From NCBI GenBank assembly GCA_029448655.1, contig JACCLO010000011.1, positions 744,001 through 808,000 on the forward strand: a DNA stretch of 64,000 nt. Reading direction: 5' to 3'. Positions within the stretch are counted from its first letter, which is position 1. Every line of letters starts with the position of its first letter. The position numbers and the translations under genes are program-made. The notes below the pieces were generated by a model that saw nothing but the letters and a program-made list of their open reading frames with translations, was not told the DNA's origin and did not search any database. The DNA comes from Wolfiporia cocos (Eukaryota > Basidiomycota > Agaricomycetes > Polyporales > Phaeolaceae). Of the stretch, positions 11,641 through 22,479 are shown piece by piece.

Positions 11641-12494
11641 TAATTTTCTGAGTTTGGACTTGGATGCCTAAGCCGGACTTAATTGTCTGAAGCCTCAGTA
11701 AATCAAGATCAAGGTGGATTCAATCAGACATTCTCAGTTAGCTTGTAATATGTGCATTCATACATTCTAGACAATGTTGATGCTCCTACATACTAGCTAC
11801 TAGAAAGCAATTGCACGAGCATCAGCATATTCATTCACATCCAAGGAGTCTGTAAGTTGCAGATTCTGACTCGACGGTGCGCATGGGCATGTTATCTCGG
11901 AATTAGAGGATAGACAGAGTGGGGCAACGTGTGACTAGTCATGGAATGCCGTCGCAGTGACCCGGACTCATCCTTCACTCTAACAGTGCATGATCACATT
12001 TGCACCACAGTCCCATATGCTGGAAGGTTCGCTTATTGCATAGAATGCCGCCATAGCTGTGTGACGCAGTCATCAGCCAGTGCTAGTAGGAAGCATTGGG
12101 ATGATCTGCATGTTTGTAATATTGAAGAAACTTGTAAATCAGGGACGCAGAAAGAAACGTCATGTGTATATCCATAAGATTTGGGGAGTGTAACAGCTGG
12201 TAAGCCACAAACCTTAAACTGTATGGTACTAATCGGATCCACAAACCTTTAGTCATTTGGATGCTCACATACTCTACCAGTCTTGTCTTCTGGCATATGT
12301 GTCACTAGAACCTTACTGTTTGTTGCTCTGACTAGTTTATTTGAATCTCGAAAATGCTGCCATATGGCACGTGTGCAAAAAATCCACTGAACGCCTGGTG
12401 ATTTTCTGGTCATATATCTGCAAGGTATTCTTTTCACATTGGCATGTGATGCCTGTACTTGATGCCTCTCCTGTAGAAAGTATTGGCTCACATC

Positions 12495-12835
12495 TTACCA
12501 GCCCATCTCATTGTCGGAATTCACGGGAAGGTGCCCACTCGTGAGGCTACGTGCTCCCTTTCGGACTCCAGGGACTTCGTCTGGATGGGTTACAAATGCA
12601 CGGCATAGGTACGTACAATCCGTCCCATTTTTTACTAGCGGTGACTCATCTACCCATACCGCCCTGATTATCAGCCCCCCGACTCCCGCTGTGCCCGCCA
12701 TTTTCGCCTTGGTGCACTATTCACTCCGATTGATGTGCGACTCCGATCGCACCATCGCGCGCCGAGCGCGTCGACTTCCAACACTCATGAACGGCACAGG
12801 CCTGACAGTTGGGTTTGCATTCCACTTCAAGTAGC
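12495..12835. repeat. Decayed repeat fragment related to 3085-3230
   Basis: Positions 12655-12795 are a reverse-complement match to 3085-3230, with shared words such as CGCACCATCGCGCG and CCCCCCGACTCCCG. Open frames run on both strands, but none shows a domain I can name. It is probably another piece of the Tc1/mariner-like family. The stretch 12836-13648 shows nothing further. Confidence 0.35.
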
Positions 12836-13648
12836 CACACACAACATTATTAACTATGTATGTGCTCTCATCTGCTACTGACCCAAAGCTAACACCCACT
12901 ATCTGTGCAGGTTGCACTCAATGCTGCACCAGTGGTGGATCTGCAGGTGCCAGAGGATTTCAAAACCAGTATGCATTTGGTGTGGCATTGTTGTCTGTGA
13001 CCTTATACGATATCCCTTAAGCACAAGACCTTGCTTAGCATTCTCGATGCTGCAGTGACCGCACAGCATCAATCCAACGTTATCAGTGATATGTCACTGA
13101 AGTTGCACACGCCGAGCTGGGCAGGCGACAAGAAGTTCTCAAGATGCAACCTCAAAGGACAGGGACCAAGGTAGGTGGTTATGTTTACAAACTGGCGAGG
13201 CGACTGTGCGCCTGCCGCACTGCTTATATACATGTACAGGTAACCAGGGACTGCGCGAAAACGGTACTCCCAGCGCTGTCCCGAGAGTTCCCCTGTATCG
13301 TACCATCAATTACACTCCCTCGCATCATGACTAATACTGATAGTAGAGAGTTTGTTAATATGAACTATACTTTATTATGCTGGAGTGTACTGATATCTGA
13401 AGTACTTCTATGGCGCTTGTTAAAGTGTAGTACTACCGGTGTGTAAATGTACAAGTATGAGCTATTAGTGATAGATCACTACTGTGCGTACCTGAGCTAC
13501 CTGTGTTTGCGTCATAATTGCAATCTTAACTCGTCTGAATCATGTCTTGATCTGTCTGAATCAGCTGACTTAAGAAGTGAATCTACTGGAATAAGTCATC
13601 CAAAACTGAGTGACTTTACATCTTGATTGTCTGAAACAAGGCGATTAA

Positions 13649-14357
13649 TGTTACGGTTATTTTGATTTTTCGAATATCGACAGAACTCACCACCGGGCGA
13701 ATACGATACAGGGACTTGTTGCGCAACCAGCCCCCCCTGGCTACTCGTGATCTTACTGGGTGCATCCCCAGTTGTACTAGTCTATAGGGCTCGTTTCATC
13801 TTTGGCAGATCCAACCCTGCCACCGTTTCATGTTCATCGTTTATTAGCTGACAGATGGCGTTCAACCGCCATCATTCCTATCTATCGTCTCAGATATATC
13901 ACTCCATACTTATCAAACGTTTGGGACTATAGCGTAGATAGTATCTGTGGCATCTGGGACAGACTTGACCCCTGAAACCTAGCGTAGTATAAAAACTCAT
14001 GTACTTACCGTCGAGGCTCTTCAGCTCGACCTTATTGTATAAACAAGAAGTCTTATACTCGTTCTCAAACGTAGGAAACTACGCTCAGTATTTCTCGCTC
14101 GAGCAACCGAACGACTAAGTCCTCGAAGTGCACACTGACTTCTCGGACTTAGGCGAGTCTTATATTCTATTAGACTCGCACCTGAACAGATTATATCCTC
14201 TAACGCGTATTGGATATTATACGATCTCCTAGGAACTTCACCTAGGACTTGAAGGCATCTAACGAGCATTTGCCTTGCATACGGCTATACGCCCACGTGC
14301 AGAAGAACGATCTATATTTGCGACTCGAATATACGAACGGGTATTCGACCCGTAACA
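13649..14357 (+). repeat. Solo LTR of family C, with TSD ATTAA
   Basis: A 709-bp LTR starting TGTTACGG and ending CCGTAACA, flanked on both sides by ATTAA (13644-13648 and 14358-14362). No internal retrotransposon region is attached, so this is a solo LTR. It contains the block AGCTCGACCTTATTGTATAA, which also occurs in the LTR of the Gypsy element at 56775. A second copy lies inverted at 19225-19938. Confidence 0.85.
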
Positions 14358-14364
14358 ATTAAGG

Positions 14365-14790
14365 CAGATTAAGGACATTGTAGTTTTGCTGATGCAGCTT
14401 CACGAAGCTGATGTGACTGTGATGATAGAGCATTAAAGAGCATGGGGGGTCTCTCCATTTAAAGGCCCCAGACCTGTTTGAGACTGCAGTGGTGGGGTGC
14501 AAATCCTTTTACAGGTCTGGGTACAAGACCACAGATGTGCTAGATACTGTGGTGGTAGGGTGTGAGTACTACACGTCTGGGTATGAGACCAAGTTTTTGC
14601 GCAGATAGCGCTTGACAGCTCCCCAGAAGAACTCAATTGGATTGAGCTCACAGTGAAATTTGGGTAAAATGAGGCAGCAATGTCTGGCAGCCTTGATCAC
14701 TTCCTGCACCAATTACTGCTGCTCCTGAAAGTCAGGCAGGAATGTCTCCCAGCTCCTCGGGTTCCTGGTCTGATTCTGACACAAGCAACA
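14365..14790 (-). pseudogene. Tc1/mariner-like transposase fragment, copy D3
   Basis: Reverse-complement counterpart of 1840-2160 and better preserved. On the minus strand the frame reads [20 protein letters not shown] followed by RYLRKN, the characteristic third catalytic segment (NPIExxW) of basidiomycete Tc1/mariner-like transposases. It then breaks at a stop and enters the same pair of about 60-bp tandem repeats seen in D1. Only this terminal part is present. Confidence 0.65.
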
Positions 14791-15030
14791 ACTCAAGCAA
14801 CTACTCGGGGGAATAGAACTCGCACAAAGGCATACTTCTGATCTGAGGCTACTCAAGGCATATAAGGCCAAGACAAGTCTGGGGTGCTACCCAGCTTGCC
14901 AGCCAGTATATATGCTATCCTACTGTTTGTACATGTTTGGCTGCTATATAGATAGTATGCAAGCTGATAGTCTGTTGTATTGTAGGTAACCCTATAGTGG
15001 GTGTAAGTACATGGCACAAAGTGTCCGGGG

Positions 15031-15096
15031 TAGTGATGTGCCAGCCCAGCCCGGCCCTGAAAGCCCCCGGCTTTGGCCCAGCTTTGGACAGCCTTT
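15031..15096. repeat. 5' end fragment of family-G MITE
   Basis: It begins TAGTGATGTGCCAGCCC, matching the G1 terminus, and then follows the G1 subterminal sequence (CCCCCGGCTTTGG). It breaks off at the junction with the LTR fragment at 15097. Confidence 0.6.
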
Positions 15097-15180
15097 GTTA
15101 CGGTCCATCTTAATCTGTATATCTTTGACACCTCACTGGAAAGGAGGACTTAGCATTCAACCGCTGTATCATGTGTTTAT
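15097..15180 (+). repeat. 5' fragment of a Gypsy LTR (family of the 56.8 kb element)
   Basis: The fragment begins GTTACGGTCC and keeps the blocks CACCTCACTGGAAAGGAGGA and CTTAGCATTCAACCGCTGTA. These align with the start of the LTRs at 40225 and 56775 (TGCCTCACTGTGTATGAGGA, CTTAGCGTTCAACCGCTGTA). The rest of the LTR is lost. Confidence 0.5.
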
Positions 15181-15457
15181 TTCCAGGGTAACAACAATCT
15201 GGATGTGATGGAATTTAAGGGTCTTATGTGAGAGGTGGAACACGGTAAGTACTGCAATTGGAGTTGTGGCATTTGCTGACCCTCTTCAAAGAGCCTGAAC
15301 CTGAGTGGATTCAGGAACAGAGACTCACCAATGATGCAGCTATTGAGGTGACTTGAAACACAGGTGATGACCAATCTGTCACACCTCTTGTGCCAACTCC
15401 CAAATTCCTGGCAGCCTGCACCGCTGCTTTGCCAAAATCGAATGGTTCAAGAACGCC

Positions 15458-16042
15458 ATGGTGAATATTAAAGCCCTCGTGCTGGATGCTGCCGCTATAC
15501 AGAAAGACTGTTTCAGTGCCACCTCTCGTGTTGCTGCTCAGAATGAATCTGCACCTGACGCCTCTGCTGTTGCTATTCACAACAATGCTGCACCTACATC
15601 ACTTCCGGACCCCTCGCAACCCCTGCCTGATGCTGCACCGATTGTCTCTGGACGTGAGGTATCGAGTCCTCCGGAGCGCCCACCTCCTAACTCCCCACCA
15701 AGCCCTGAGATGCCTCTGTATTCGACCATGGCCTTCATCAAGATTGTCAACCAAGTAACAGAATCAGTCGAGGAGCCTGATGTCAACAACCCATATGATT
15801 GGGAAGGTGCTCAGACACCCGACGTTGACGACATTGATTTGCTCCGTCCACTCAAAAGGACTTGGCAGCAGATGAAGGATCTCAAAGTAGGGGCGGAACA
15901 GTCACAGCCACAACTTACGGAGCAGAGGATCATCGAAGCAACTGTCCCGAAGGTAATTTATCAATACTGTATTGTGCATATGAGCTCACATATTCTCAGG
16001 GAGCCAAATGGTCATGTCCTGATCCAAACTCGAAGTTTCTGA
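15458..16042 (+). CDS. Hypothetical Ala/Pro-rich protein, 194 codons, unrecognised
   Basis: Open frame with an Ala/Ser/Pro-rich first half (a PPERPPPNSPPSPEMP stretch near residues 73-88), then a more ordinary acidic-to-basic second half (about residues 90-160). It ends a few codons after a possible intron donor near 15950 (GGTAATTTATC). I do not recognise it. The frame before it (15267-15450) also has coding-like composition but carries a stop, so this may be an exon of a decayed transposon-borne gene. It lies among repeats, which lowers confidence that it is a host gene. Confidence 0.3.
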   Translation: MVNIKALVLDAAAIQKDCFSATSRVAAQNESAPDASAVAIHNNAAPTSLPDPSQPLPDAAPIVSGREVSSPPERPPPNSPPSPEMPLYSTMAFIKIVNQVTESVEEPDVNNPYDWEGAQTPDVDDIDLLRPLKRTWQQMKDLKVGAEQSQPQLTEQRIIEATVPKVIYQYCIVHMSSHILREPNGHVLIQTRSF

Positions 16043-16839
16043 ACCCAGCCGCAAATTAGAAGAACTTAACCACTCTTCTGCGTGCCTTCTGACTGCTTGC
16101 CTGCTTATTCCCCTCACCTTGTGGATTAGGCGGTGAGTCCCACAGTTAGATCTGTGTCAATCACCACCAGTCTCCAAACTTAACTGGGCTGCTGCTGGTC
16201 TGGCACTGCCATCTGTGACATCTGAATGTTCTATCTGCATGGTCTGGAATAAGTCCAGCACACAACAGTGTATCACCTGCAAATCACCAAAACCATGATC
16301 ATCCGTAACATTTTTTGCTGTGTGTGTTGCTCTTGAATGACGCATCAATTATCGGTTGTGTACATACTGTATCATATCTGAGACTGTCTGTATCACAAGA
16401 ACTTATCACAGTGCCTCATAGATCACACAGTCATCCTGTACACTCAGTTACGTACTGTAGCTACTAGCAGGTGAGGTTCATCGATCGCATTAGACCCGGA
16501 GTAGGCGCGGCTTGCGTCCCTCCGCGTTCTCTTCAGCCGTTATGCTGTAATATAGTTGAATCACATACAAATGAAGAAGTAATAATACCTCAAACTGAAC
16601 CCATTTGTGTCCTAGAACAATGTTGCAAATGCAAGGAAAGCGAGCCGGAAGTCCACATGACCATTTTCGGAAGTTCAGCCACATTGACAAGTCACCTGAC
16701 CACACCACGGGCAATCGAGAACCATATTTCTGACAATGCTGTCCTCCACGACCCGAGACACATTCTCATCTATCTTCGGTGTGCTTAGTGAGGTCAAGTT
16801 TGCGCGTGATGGGCCAATACAGACCATTGAGATTGTCTG

Positions 16840-17275
16840 ACAAATGTTTTTGTTTCAACTTGTTAGTGGGGTTTGCCTTGACCATGGGACCTGGTGGACC
16901 TCCTCCAGCGGAAGTGTGTTCTTGACGGCAGGTTTTGGAGCTTTGATGGGTGTGAAGGATATGTGTGTGCAAAGAAGTAGGTGTGGTTGAGTGCCTTCAG
17001 CGATTAATGAATCAGTGAGTAACAAAGTAGTACAATGACGAGCTCACCTCCTTCATGCTGATGCATTAACGAGGCTCATAGATGAGACACTTGCTAAGGA
17101 GGTTCAAACAATTAGGCATCACGGTCATGAGTATCTCCCGCAGCGGTGTGTGTGGGAACTGGCCGACTGGAACGTAGTCCGGTAATTTTGTGTGGCCCTG
17201 TGAAGGGGGGTCAGCAACTGTATAGTAACATATTAATGTAAGACCATCACGTTCGCTGCAAGCTAATTTAATCAC
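16840..17275 (-). pseudogene. Fragment of a CDK7/Kin28-type protein kinase gene
   Basis: On the minus strand 17275-17080 encodes GHTKLPDYVPVGQFPHTPLR, then NCLNLLSKCLIYEPR. This is the stretch between the kinase insert and the end of the C-lobe in TFIIH-associated cyclin-dependent kinases. A stop follows EPR where the family has basic residues. CISMKE precedes a 51-bp GT/AG intron (about 16999-17049), and the next exon gives ALNHTYFFAHTYPSHPSKL, the conserved end of the CDK7 domain. The ATP-binding and catalytic loops are absent. Because the intron is kept, it is a captured genomic fragment rather than a retrocopy. It lies beside a TIR element and has no kinase function. Confidence 0.65.
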
Positions 17276-17569
17276 AGAAGGTTAGACTACATACAAGTGC
17301 ACCAAAAATGGCCCACTTACACTCCAGGACGATGCTGCAGGTACGAGGAAGGTGAGCTGGGAGTCCCTGTAGCCATCTAGGGTAGTCCAGCCACAATTCC
17401 GATCACATGTCAATCACGTCCACATATTAAACCTTCGGCACTCAGATTGGAATCTCCCATGTGGTACCCGCAATTGGAATAATATTAATCTTATTATCAT
17501 TACTTTACAATCAGCGCTAACCCATTATAGCTGCGTTGCAACCCCGGTTGCAACCAGCCTGCATTGTAA

Positions 17570-18135
17570 CGCTCCACGGATTTTTCCGACAAACTGTGCA
17601 TAGCAACATAATAACCAACTGAGCTATAGCAGCAACTACCAGCTGCAAATGGTTAGAATATATATAGGTTGTGCTCACACTTAATTTTTGCACTCAGATT
17701 CAAAGAGACTAACTACTACTGCAAGTACAAACAACAATAATAGTGGCTGCCTGTGTAATATAGCATGATCTGGAGCAAGTCAGCATGTAAAAGGTCAATA
17801 CACTATGACCAGTGCTTCCCAAAGGGAAATATATTTGCATTTGTATCAAAGCTGATGTAGAGATTGCAGAATGAAGTTCTGTGAGGATCCTATATATGTT
17901 CTAACCATCTGAAGCTGACAGCTGCTGCCATAGCTCAGTTGGTTATTGTGTTGTGATGCACAGTTGTCCTCCTGTGCTTGGGCATTTGGTTCAAATCCTG
18001 GTGTTACATTTTATTTTCATGGTAGATTAATCTGCTCAGCTGTGGCAGATTAATCTGCATGCAAACCTAGCTTGCAACTGCGATTTTTCAAGTGAAGGGC
18101 ACTTGGCAGATTGAGATATTTGACTGAAGTCCCTT
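17570..18135. mobile_element. TIR element with tRNA-like arm (element C), left side truncated
   Basis: The right end reads ATTTGACTGAAGTCCCTT and is related to the terminus of the 45639-46351 element. Inside it lies GCAGATTAATCTGC and a tRNA-like segment (17924-18012). The left side has the mirror-image arm: GAGCTATAGCAGCAAC at about 17613-17635 and GGTTAGAATATATATAGG at 17649-17667, matched at 17890-17925. Its outer TIR is not recognisable. No coding region. Confidence 0.6.
17924..18012 (+). ncRNA. tRNA-like segment with Pol III A and B boxes (element C)
   Basis: A box TAGCTCAGTTGG at 17931-17942 and B box GGTTCAAATCC at 17988-17998, followed by a TTTTATTTT run at 18010. A hairpin GCACAG/CTGTGC sits where an anticodon arm would be. 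The acceptor stem does not pair well, so this is a tRNA-derived promoter unit rather than a normal tRNA gene. Confidence 0.5.
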
Positions 18136-18139
18136 GTGG

Positions 18140-19224
18140 TGAATAAGGACAGAGGGTGAGGAGACGTGGGCATCTAAACTAGATGGTGGTGGTTCAAGGT
18201 CGCATGTGCATCACCGGTTGCTGTCGTCTAAGCTGTCGTGACAGCACAGTACCTGCCTTGAGTCGCAGATCATACCGCATGCAGTGCAGCAAATGGTAGC
18301 TCAAAGAGTAGATCTGGAATGTAAGTCAGTAATAGGGGATAGTCAAGTTCCACAAACTGACCTCGGTGCTCCATGGAATCGGAATCGAGTATGTTCCATG
18401 CGCCTGCCATCAAAACTGCTTTTCCACGAATTTTCATCGAAGCTCACAATGGCCTTTTGAGAGAAGCTTACCATTTATGCACCGGATATCTACATCTGCT
18501 GGGCACACTGAGAACGATTGTGATGCGGTCGTGAGGGAGTTGGCATTGTGGCACAATGGCTGCTCAGCAGACATATTAATTAATTGTATACCATTTTGCA
18601 TATTGAATGCAGCAAGCCACGAGGCTAAGGATCGCGCCCCTGTGCAGCGCTGTGTCGGTGTAGTCGGAACCTGGCCAGAAAAACACTGTGAAGCTGAGAG
18701 CGATCGTTGCTGATGAGGGGAAGAGCCACCATCCGAGCGCTAGTGGTCTGTCAATGATTTGATTAGAAAACAGGCCACCATCAGCCACCGTCATGACCTA
18801 AACTAGCAAGGTGACAAGCACATGGTGGGACATCGTCAGGCTTCGGACAGAACACACTTACCGCACCCCAACAGCTGTCAACCACTGTCTTGTCACTTTT
18901 GACAGCCAATGACACCTGTCATTGCCTGCTTCGCTTAGTCATTTTGAGACGACTAGCTAGCCCCTCCATTAGTGAGCCACTGTGAATAAACAGCACTAAT
19001 CATGGCTGTATTTCTTGCAATGGCATTTGGAAGTGACTGTTTGCATGGGCGGATGTGCAGGCATACTGCTGCTTATGTTGTTCTTCCTCATCTGAATGTT
19101 CACACCACACACATGGACAGGTACACAAGGATGCGAGATCACGATTGCTCCGAGGTGCGTCAACAGTATGAAATTACGCCCCGGTGGAATACCTAAGACA
19201 AAAGAAAGGCCACATCACGACAGG
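18140..19224. other. Stretch without recognisable gene
   Basis: A 115-codon frame at 18366-18713 has no motif I recognise and no paralogue in the window. A short block near 18205 (GGTTGCTGTCGTCTAAG) resembles 23690 (GGTTGCCGTCGCCTAAGG), upstream of the F-box genes, so part may be a dispersed repeat. Confidence 0.3.
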
Positions 19225-19938
19225 TGTTACGGGTCAAATACCTGTTCGTATATTCGAGTCGCAAATATAGATCGTTCTTCTGCACGTAGGCACGTCGCCG
19301 TATGCAAGGCAAATACTCGTTAGATACCTTCAAGTCCTAGGTGAAGTCCCTAGGAGGTCATTCGATATCCAATACATGTTAGAGGATATAATCTGTTTGG
19401 GGGTGCAAGTCTAATAGAATATAAGACTTGTCTAAGTCCAAGGAGTCAATGTGCACTTCGAGGACTTAGTCATTCGGTTGCTCGAGCGAGAAATACTGAG
19501 TGTAGTTTCCTACGTTTGAGAACGAGTATAAGACTTCTTGTTTGTACAACAAGGTCGAGCTGAAGAGCTTCGACAATAAGTACATGGGTTTATGTACTAC
19601 GTGGGGTTTCTTGGGGTCAAGTCCATCCCAGATGTCACCGATACTATCTACACTATAGTACCAAACGTTTGATAGGTATGTAGTGGTATATCTGTAATGA
19701 TAGATAGGAATGATGATGGTGGTTGAATGCCATCTATCAGCTAACAAATGATGAATATGAAATGGGGGCAGAGTTGGATCTGCCAAAGATGAAATGTGCC
19801 CCATACACTAGTTCAACTGGGGATTCACCCAGTAGAGTCATGAGTAGCCAGGGGGGTTGGTTGTGCAACAAGTCCCTGTATTGTATTTGCCCAATGGTGA
19901 GTTCTGCCAGTGTTCAAAAAATCAGAATAACCGTTACA
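19225..19938 (-). repeat. Solo LTR of family C, inverted, with TSD ACAGG
   Basis: A 714-bp reverse-complement copy of the LTR at 13649-14357. Terminal sequences are TGTTACGG and CCGTTACA on the plus strand. The flanks are ACAGG at 19220-19224 and again at 19939-19943. The two copies have clearly diverged, so the insertion is not recent. Nothing recognisable lies between here and 20365. Confidence 0.85.
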
Positions 19939-20365
19939 ACAGGTGTCACACTGGTGGCATCCTAGTGTCCATACCACCCTCGATGTAAACCATTAAATGT
20001 GTCCCTAGACATTCAATGAAAAAGCGAAAGCCCTACTTCTATATTCCATGGAGTCAGGGATGTTGTATGGTCGGCATTTGGTGATATTACAGTTGCCATT
20101 GGAAAAGAAGTAATGCAGGCCCTACCACCAGCGTTCCGACCTCTGAAACGCTCATATGTCGGGTTTAATTACTGAAACATCAGTCAAATACCACAAGTAA
20201 TGTAGTCAGCAGTGGTCAGTTCTCAATCAGCGTATTTATAACCCAAGGACAGCTTCACTAACCCGAGCCCGCTACTCACTAACAATTGTCTGCAACTGCA
20301 AACGTTGCACCAATGCTCACAATCTATTTTATCAGACTGGGCATCTTGTGGGTCATCTATGGCCA

Positions 20366-20734
20366 TAGTGATGTGCCAGCCCGGCCCGGGCTGAAAGCCC
20401 CCAGCTTTGGCCCAGCTTTGGATGGCCTTGGCTTTTCAAAACCTCAAGCCGGGCCCCCATTGACAGCCCAGGGCTTGGCCCAGTCTGGCCTGAGGCTTGC
20501 CCGGGGCCTGGAACTGTGAGGATAATCATCTCTGTAGCCACACAAACTTATAACATACCTTCTCCAACTATCTTCTGACAAAGCCAAGCTCCAGTATCTA
20601 GTGAATTATAGTGTGAAATCATCATTTCACTGGCACGGTGCTGTGTGGCGCGCTTTCCAAATGGGGTACCGTATAGGCGCCCGAAAGTGAGCGACAGGCT
20701 TCAGCACCAAGAATTCAATCCATGGGACTATTCA
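20366..20734. repeat. Left part of a family-G MITE, truncated by a TIR element
   Basis: It matches 3612-3990 of G1, including the TAGTGATGTGCC terminus, the CCCCATTGACAGCCCAGGGC block and the internal CAAGAATTCAATCCATGGGA block. It ends abruptly where the TIR element at 20735 starts, and the remaining third of the MITE is not found on the other side. Confidence 0.65.
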
Positions 20735-20829
20735 TGGAGTTTCAGTGCCACTCTTTAGAGACACCACAGATGCATCTTGGGCACTCTAAGTCATCGAAAT
20801 TAGGCACCTGTTAGTACCAAAATAAAGCA

Positions 20830-20905
20830 TCGCAAGCCAGGAATCGAACCAGGAACCATGAGACCTCAGCGAAACAGCAGCTGAAACCACTCAGCTAAAG
20901 TGGTT
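20830..20905 (-). ncRNA. tRNA-like segment, left arm of element B
   Basis: On the minus strand the A box is TAGCTGAGTGG (20887-20897) and the B box is GGTTCGATTCC (20840-20850). The D arm AGCTGA/TCAGCT pairs fully, the T arm pairs at 4 of 5 positions, and an extended variable region is present. The boxes are of Leu/Ser tRNA style, unlike the units in elements A and C. It might be scored as a weak tRNA gene by a scanner. Confidence 0.5.
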
Positions 20906-21117
20906 AGTGAAAGGAAGGTCTTGTGCAAATATATATTCAGTAGTTGATATAATAACAGTTGTAAAAAACATTCTGCTCATATGTCAGTAAGCTCAAGTGT
21001 TCCTTGAACTCAGAATGCATCTCTTTATTAATGTATCCCACAACCCATATGTATCTGTATCTGCAATGAGGTAAGGATGCTGTCATAAACTACCTACAGG
21101 GTAATATGGGAACATTG

Positions 21118-22165
21118 TGACACAGACTGTGCTGTGGGACTCACTGCCTAATCCAGAAGGGGAAGGGACTAAGATGGAGAGCAGCAAGCCAGGGTGTGCA
21201 GAAGAAGGAGTAAGTCTTCTAGGGCGCGCAGCACCTAGAAGAATAGAACTAACATTATAGGCATTAAGCCCTATTCTTATATACATCGTAGTAGTCATGT
21301 GACTACATATTGTAAGGGATCATGATCATGGACCGTAAGGTCACGTGCATACATTGTATAGTTCATAAGTCATACTCTACCTAATAGACCGTGCTGGCCG
21401 GTAATGGCCAAGCCAGTAAGGGGAGAGGTTCGTAATCGTTAGTCATAATCTCATATAGTCAGCGGCCCAGAGGACATGACTAAGAGATGGCATCGTATGT
21501 CATCATAATGATGCCATAGTCTAGGTAAGGCTGGAGGCCAGACTGTATGACGTCCTTTGTTGCATCATGGCGTCGTGCTATTGGCCCGTATGGTGCAATA
21601 GATATTCTTAGTCGGTACTAGTCTTGAGCTAGGCCAGGGCCAGAGTGTATGACATAGTGGTGACATCATATATGACATCAGGATGATATCATAGGTTGTG
21701 CTAGACCGGAGGTCTAGAGGGGCAACGTCATAGTGACTTCATGATGACGTGCGATGGAAGGGACTGGGCTGTAGGCCTGGTCCAATGGTGTCATACTTCG
21801 TAATTGATGACGGGGGTTGCACCATAATGGCGCCATAGTCCAGGCGAGGCTGAGGGCCAGGCCGTATGACGTCATAATGATATCAGAGTGACATCATGGG
21901 CTAGACAAGACCGTAGGTCTAGTCTTATGACGTAGGTTGCTATGCTTTCGTAATAGAACCTGTCATGCGTGATGACTAGTGTGTAAGTGCCGTGTCATAG
22001 TTGCTTAGTAGCGTGTAAGCGCCACGTTCTTAGGTAATAACCATTAGGTTACACCAGCATGTCGGCATGTACTGATAAGTACGGGATAACTCGTAGATTG
22101 TCGTAATAATACCGGATAAATGGCAGAAAATAGCGGAAAAATGTCTCAGACCTAGATCTGTGACA
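21118..22165 (+). repeat. Solo LTR of family E (E3), with TSD CATTG
   Basis: A 1048-bp LTR starting TGACACAGACTG and ending GATCTGTGACA, flanked by CATTG at 21113-21117 and 22166-22170. It is longer than E1/E2 (about 699 bp) because its centre (about 21450-21930) holds many TGACGTCAT-like and CATCATAATGA words in imperfect repeats. The start (GTGGGACTCAC) and the GCCGGTAATGGCC block are shared with E1 and E2. Confidence 0.8.
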
Positions 22166-22256
22166 CATTGCACTAAGGTGTGACTTGACAATTAACAGCT
22201 ATGGCGATGAAAGGACATTAAATGGATCATATTGACAAGTATGTGACCGGATACCA

Positions 22257-22330
22257 AGACCATTTGGCGAAGTGGTACAGGTTGCGACTTCACTGATCCC
22301 AGAATCAAGTGTTCGAACCCTGCACAGGTA
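22257..22330 (+). ncRNA. tRNA-like segment, right arm of element B
   Basis: A box TGGCGAAGTGG at 22265-22275 and B box core GTTCGAACC at 22311-22319, followed by TATTTCTTGCG rather than a clean T run. The acceptor stem is not complementary. It faces outwards toward the right terminus, mirroring the left-arm unit. Confidence 0.45.
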
Positions 22331-22479
22331 TTTCTTGCGCAGATGCATATTAATTTATTCAGATGCATCTATGCAGCACGCTTGGGCATTAAGATTGCTT
22401 AGAAAGCCTCAGATGCATCTGTGGTGTCTCTAAAGATGCATCTCCGGCACTGAAGTCCCTCTCTGTCGGAAGCCTCAAA

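Larger units (their letters stand above)
20735..22461. mobile_element. TIR element with two outward tRNA-like arms (element B), carrying a nested LTR
   Basis: The left end is TGGAGTTTCAGTGCC and the right end, read inverted, is GAGGGACTTCAGTGCC. Both are followed by TTTAGAGACACCACAGATGC. The termini match those of element A at 45639. tRNA-like units face outwards at 20830-20905 (minus) and 22257-22330 (plus). A solo LTR (21118-22165) is nested inside, so the original element was about 670 bp. The 8-bp flanks ACTATTCA and TCTGTCGG do not match, so no target duplication remains. Confidence 0.65.
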
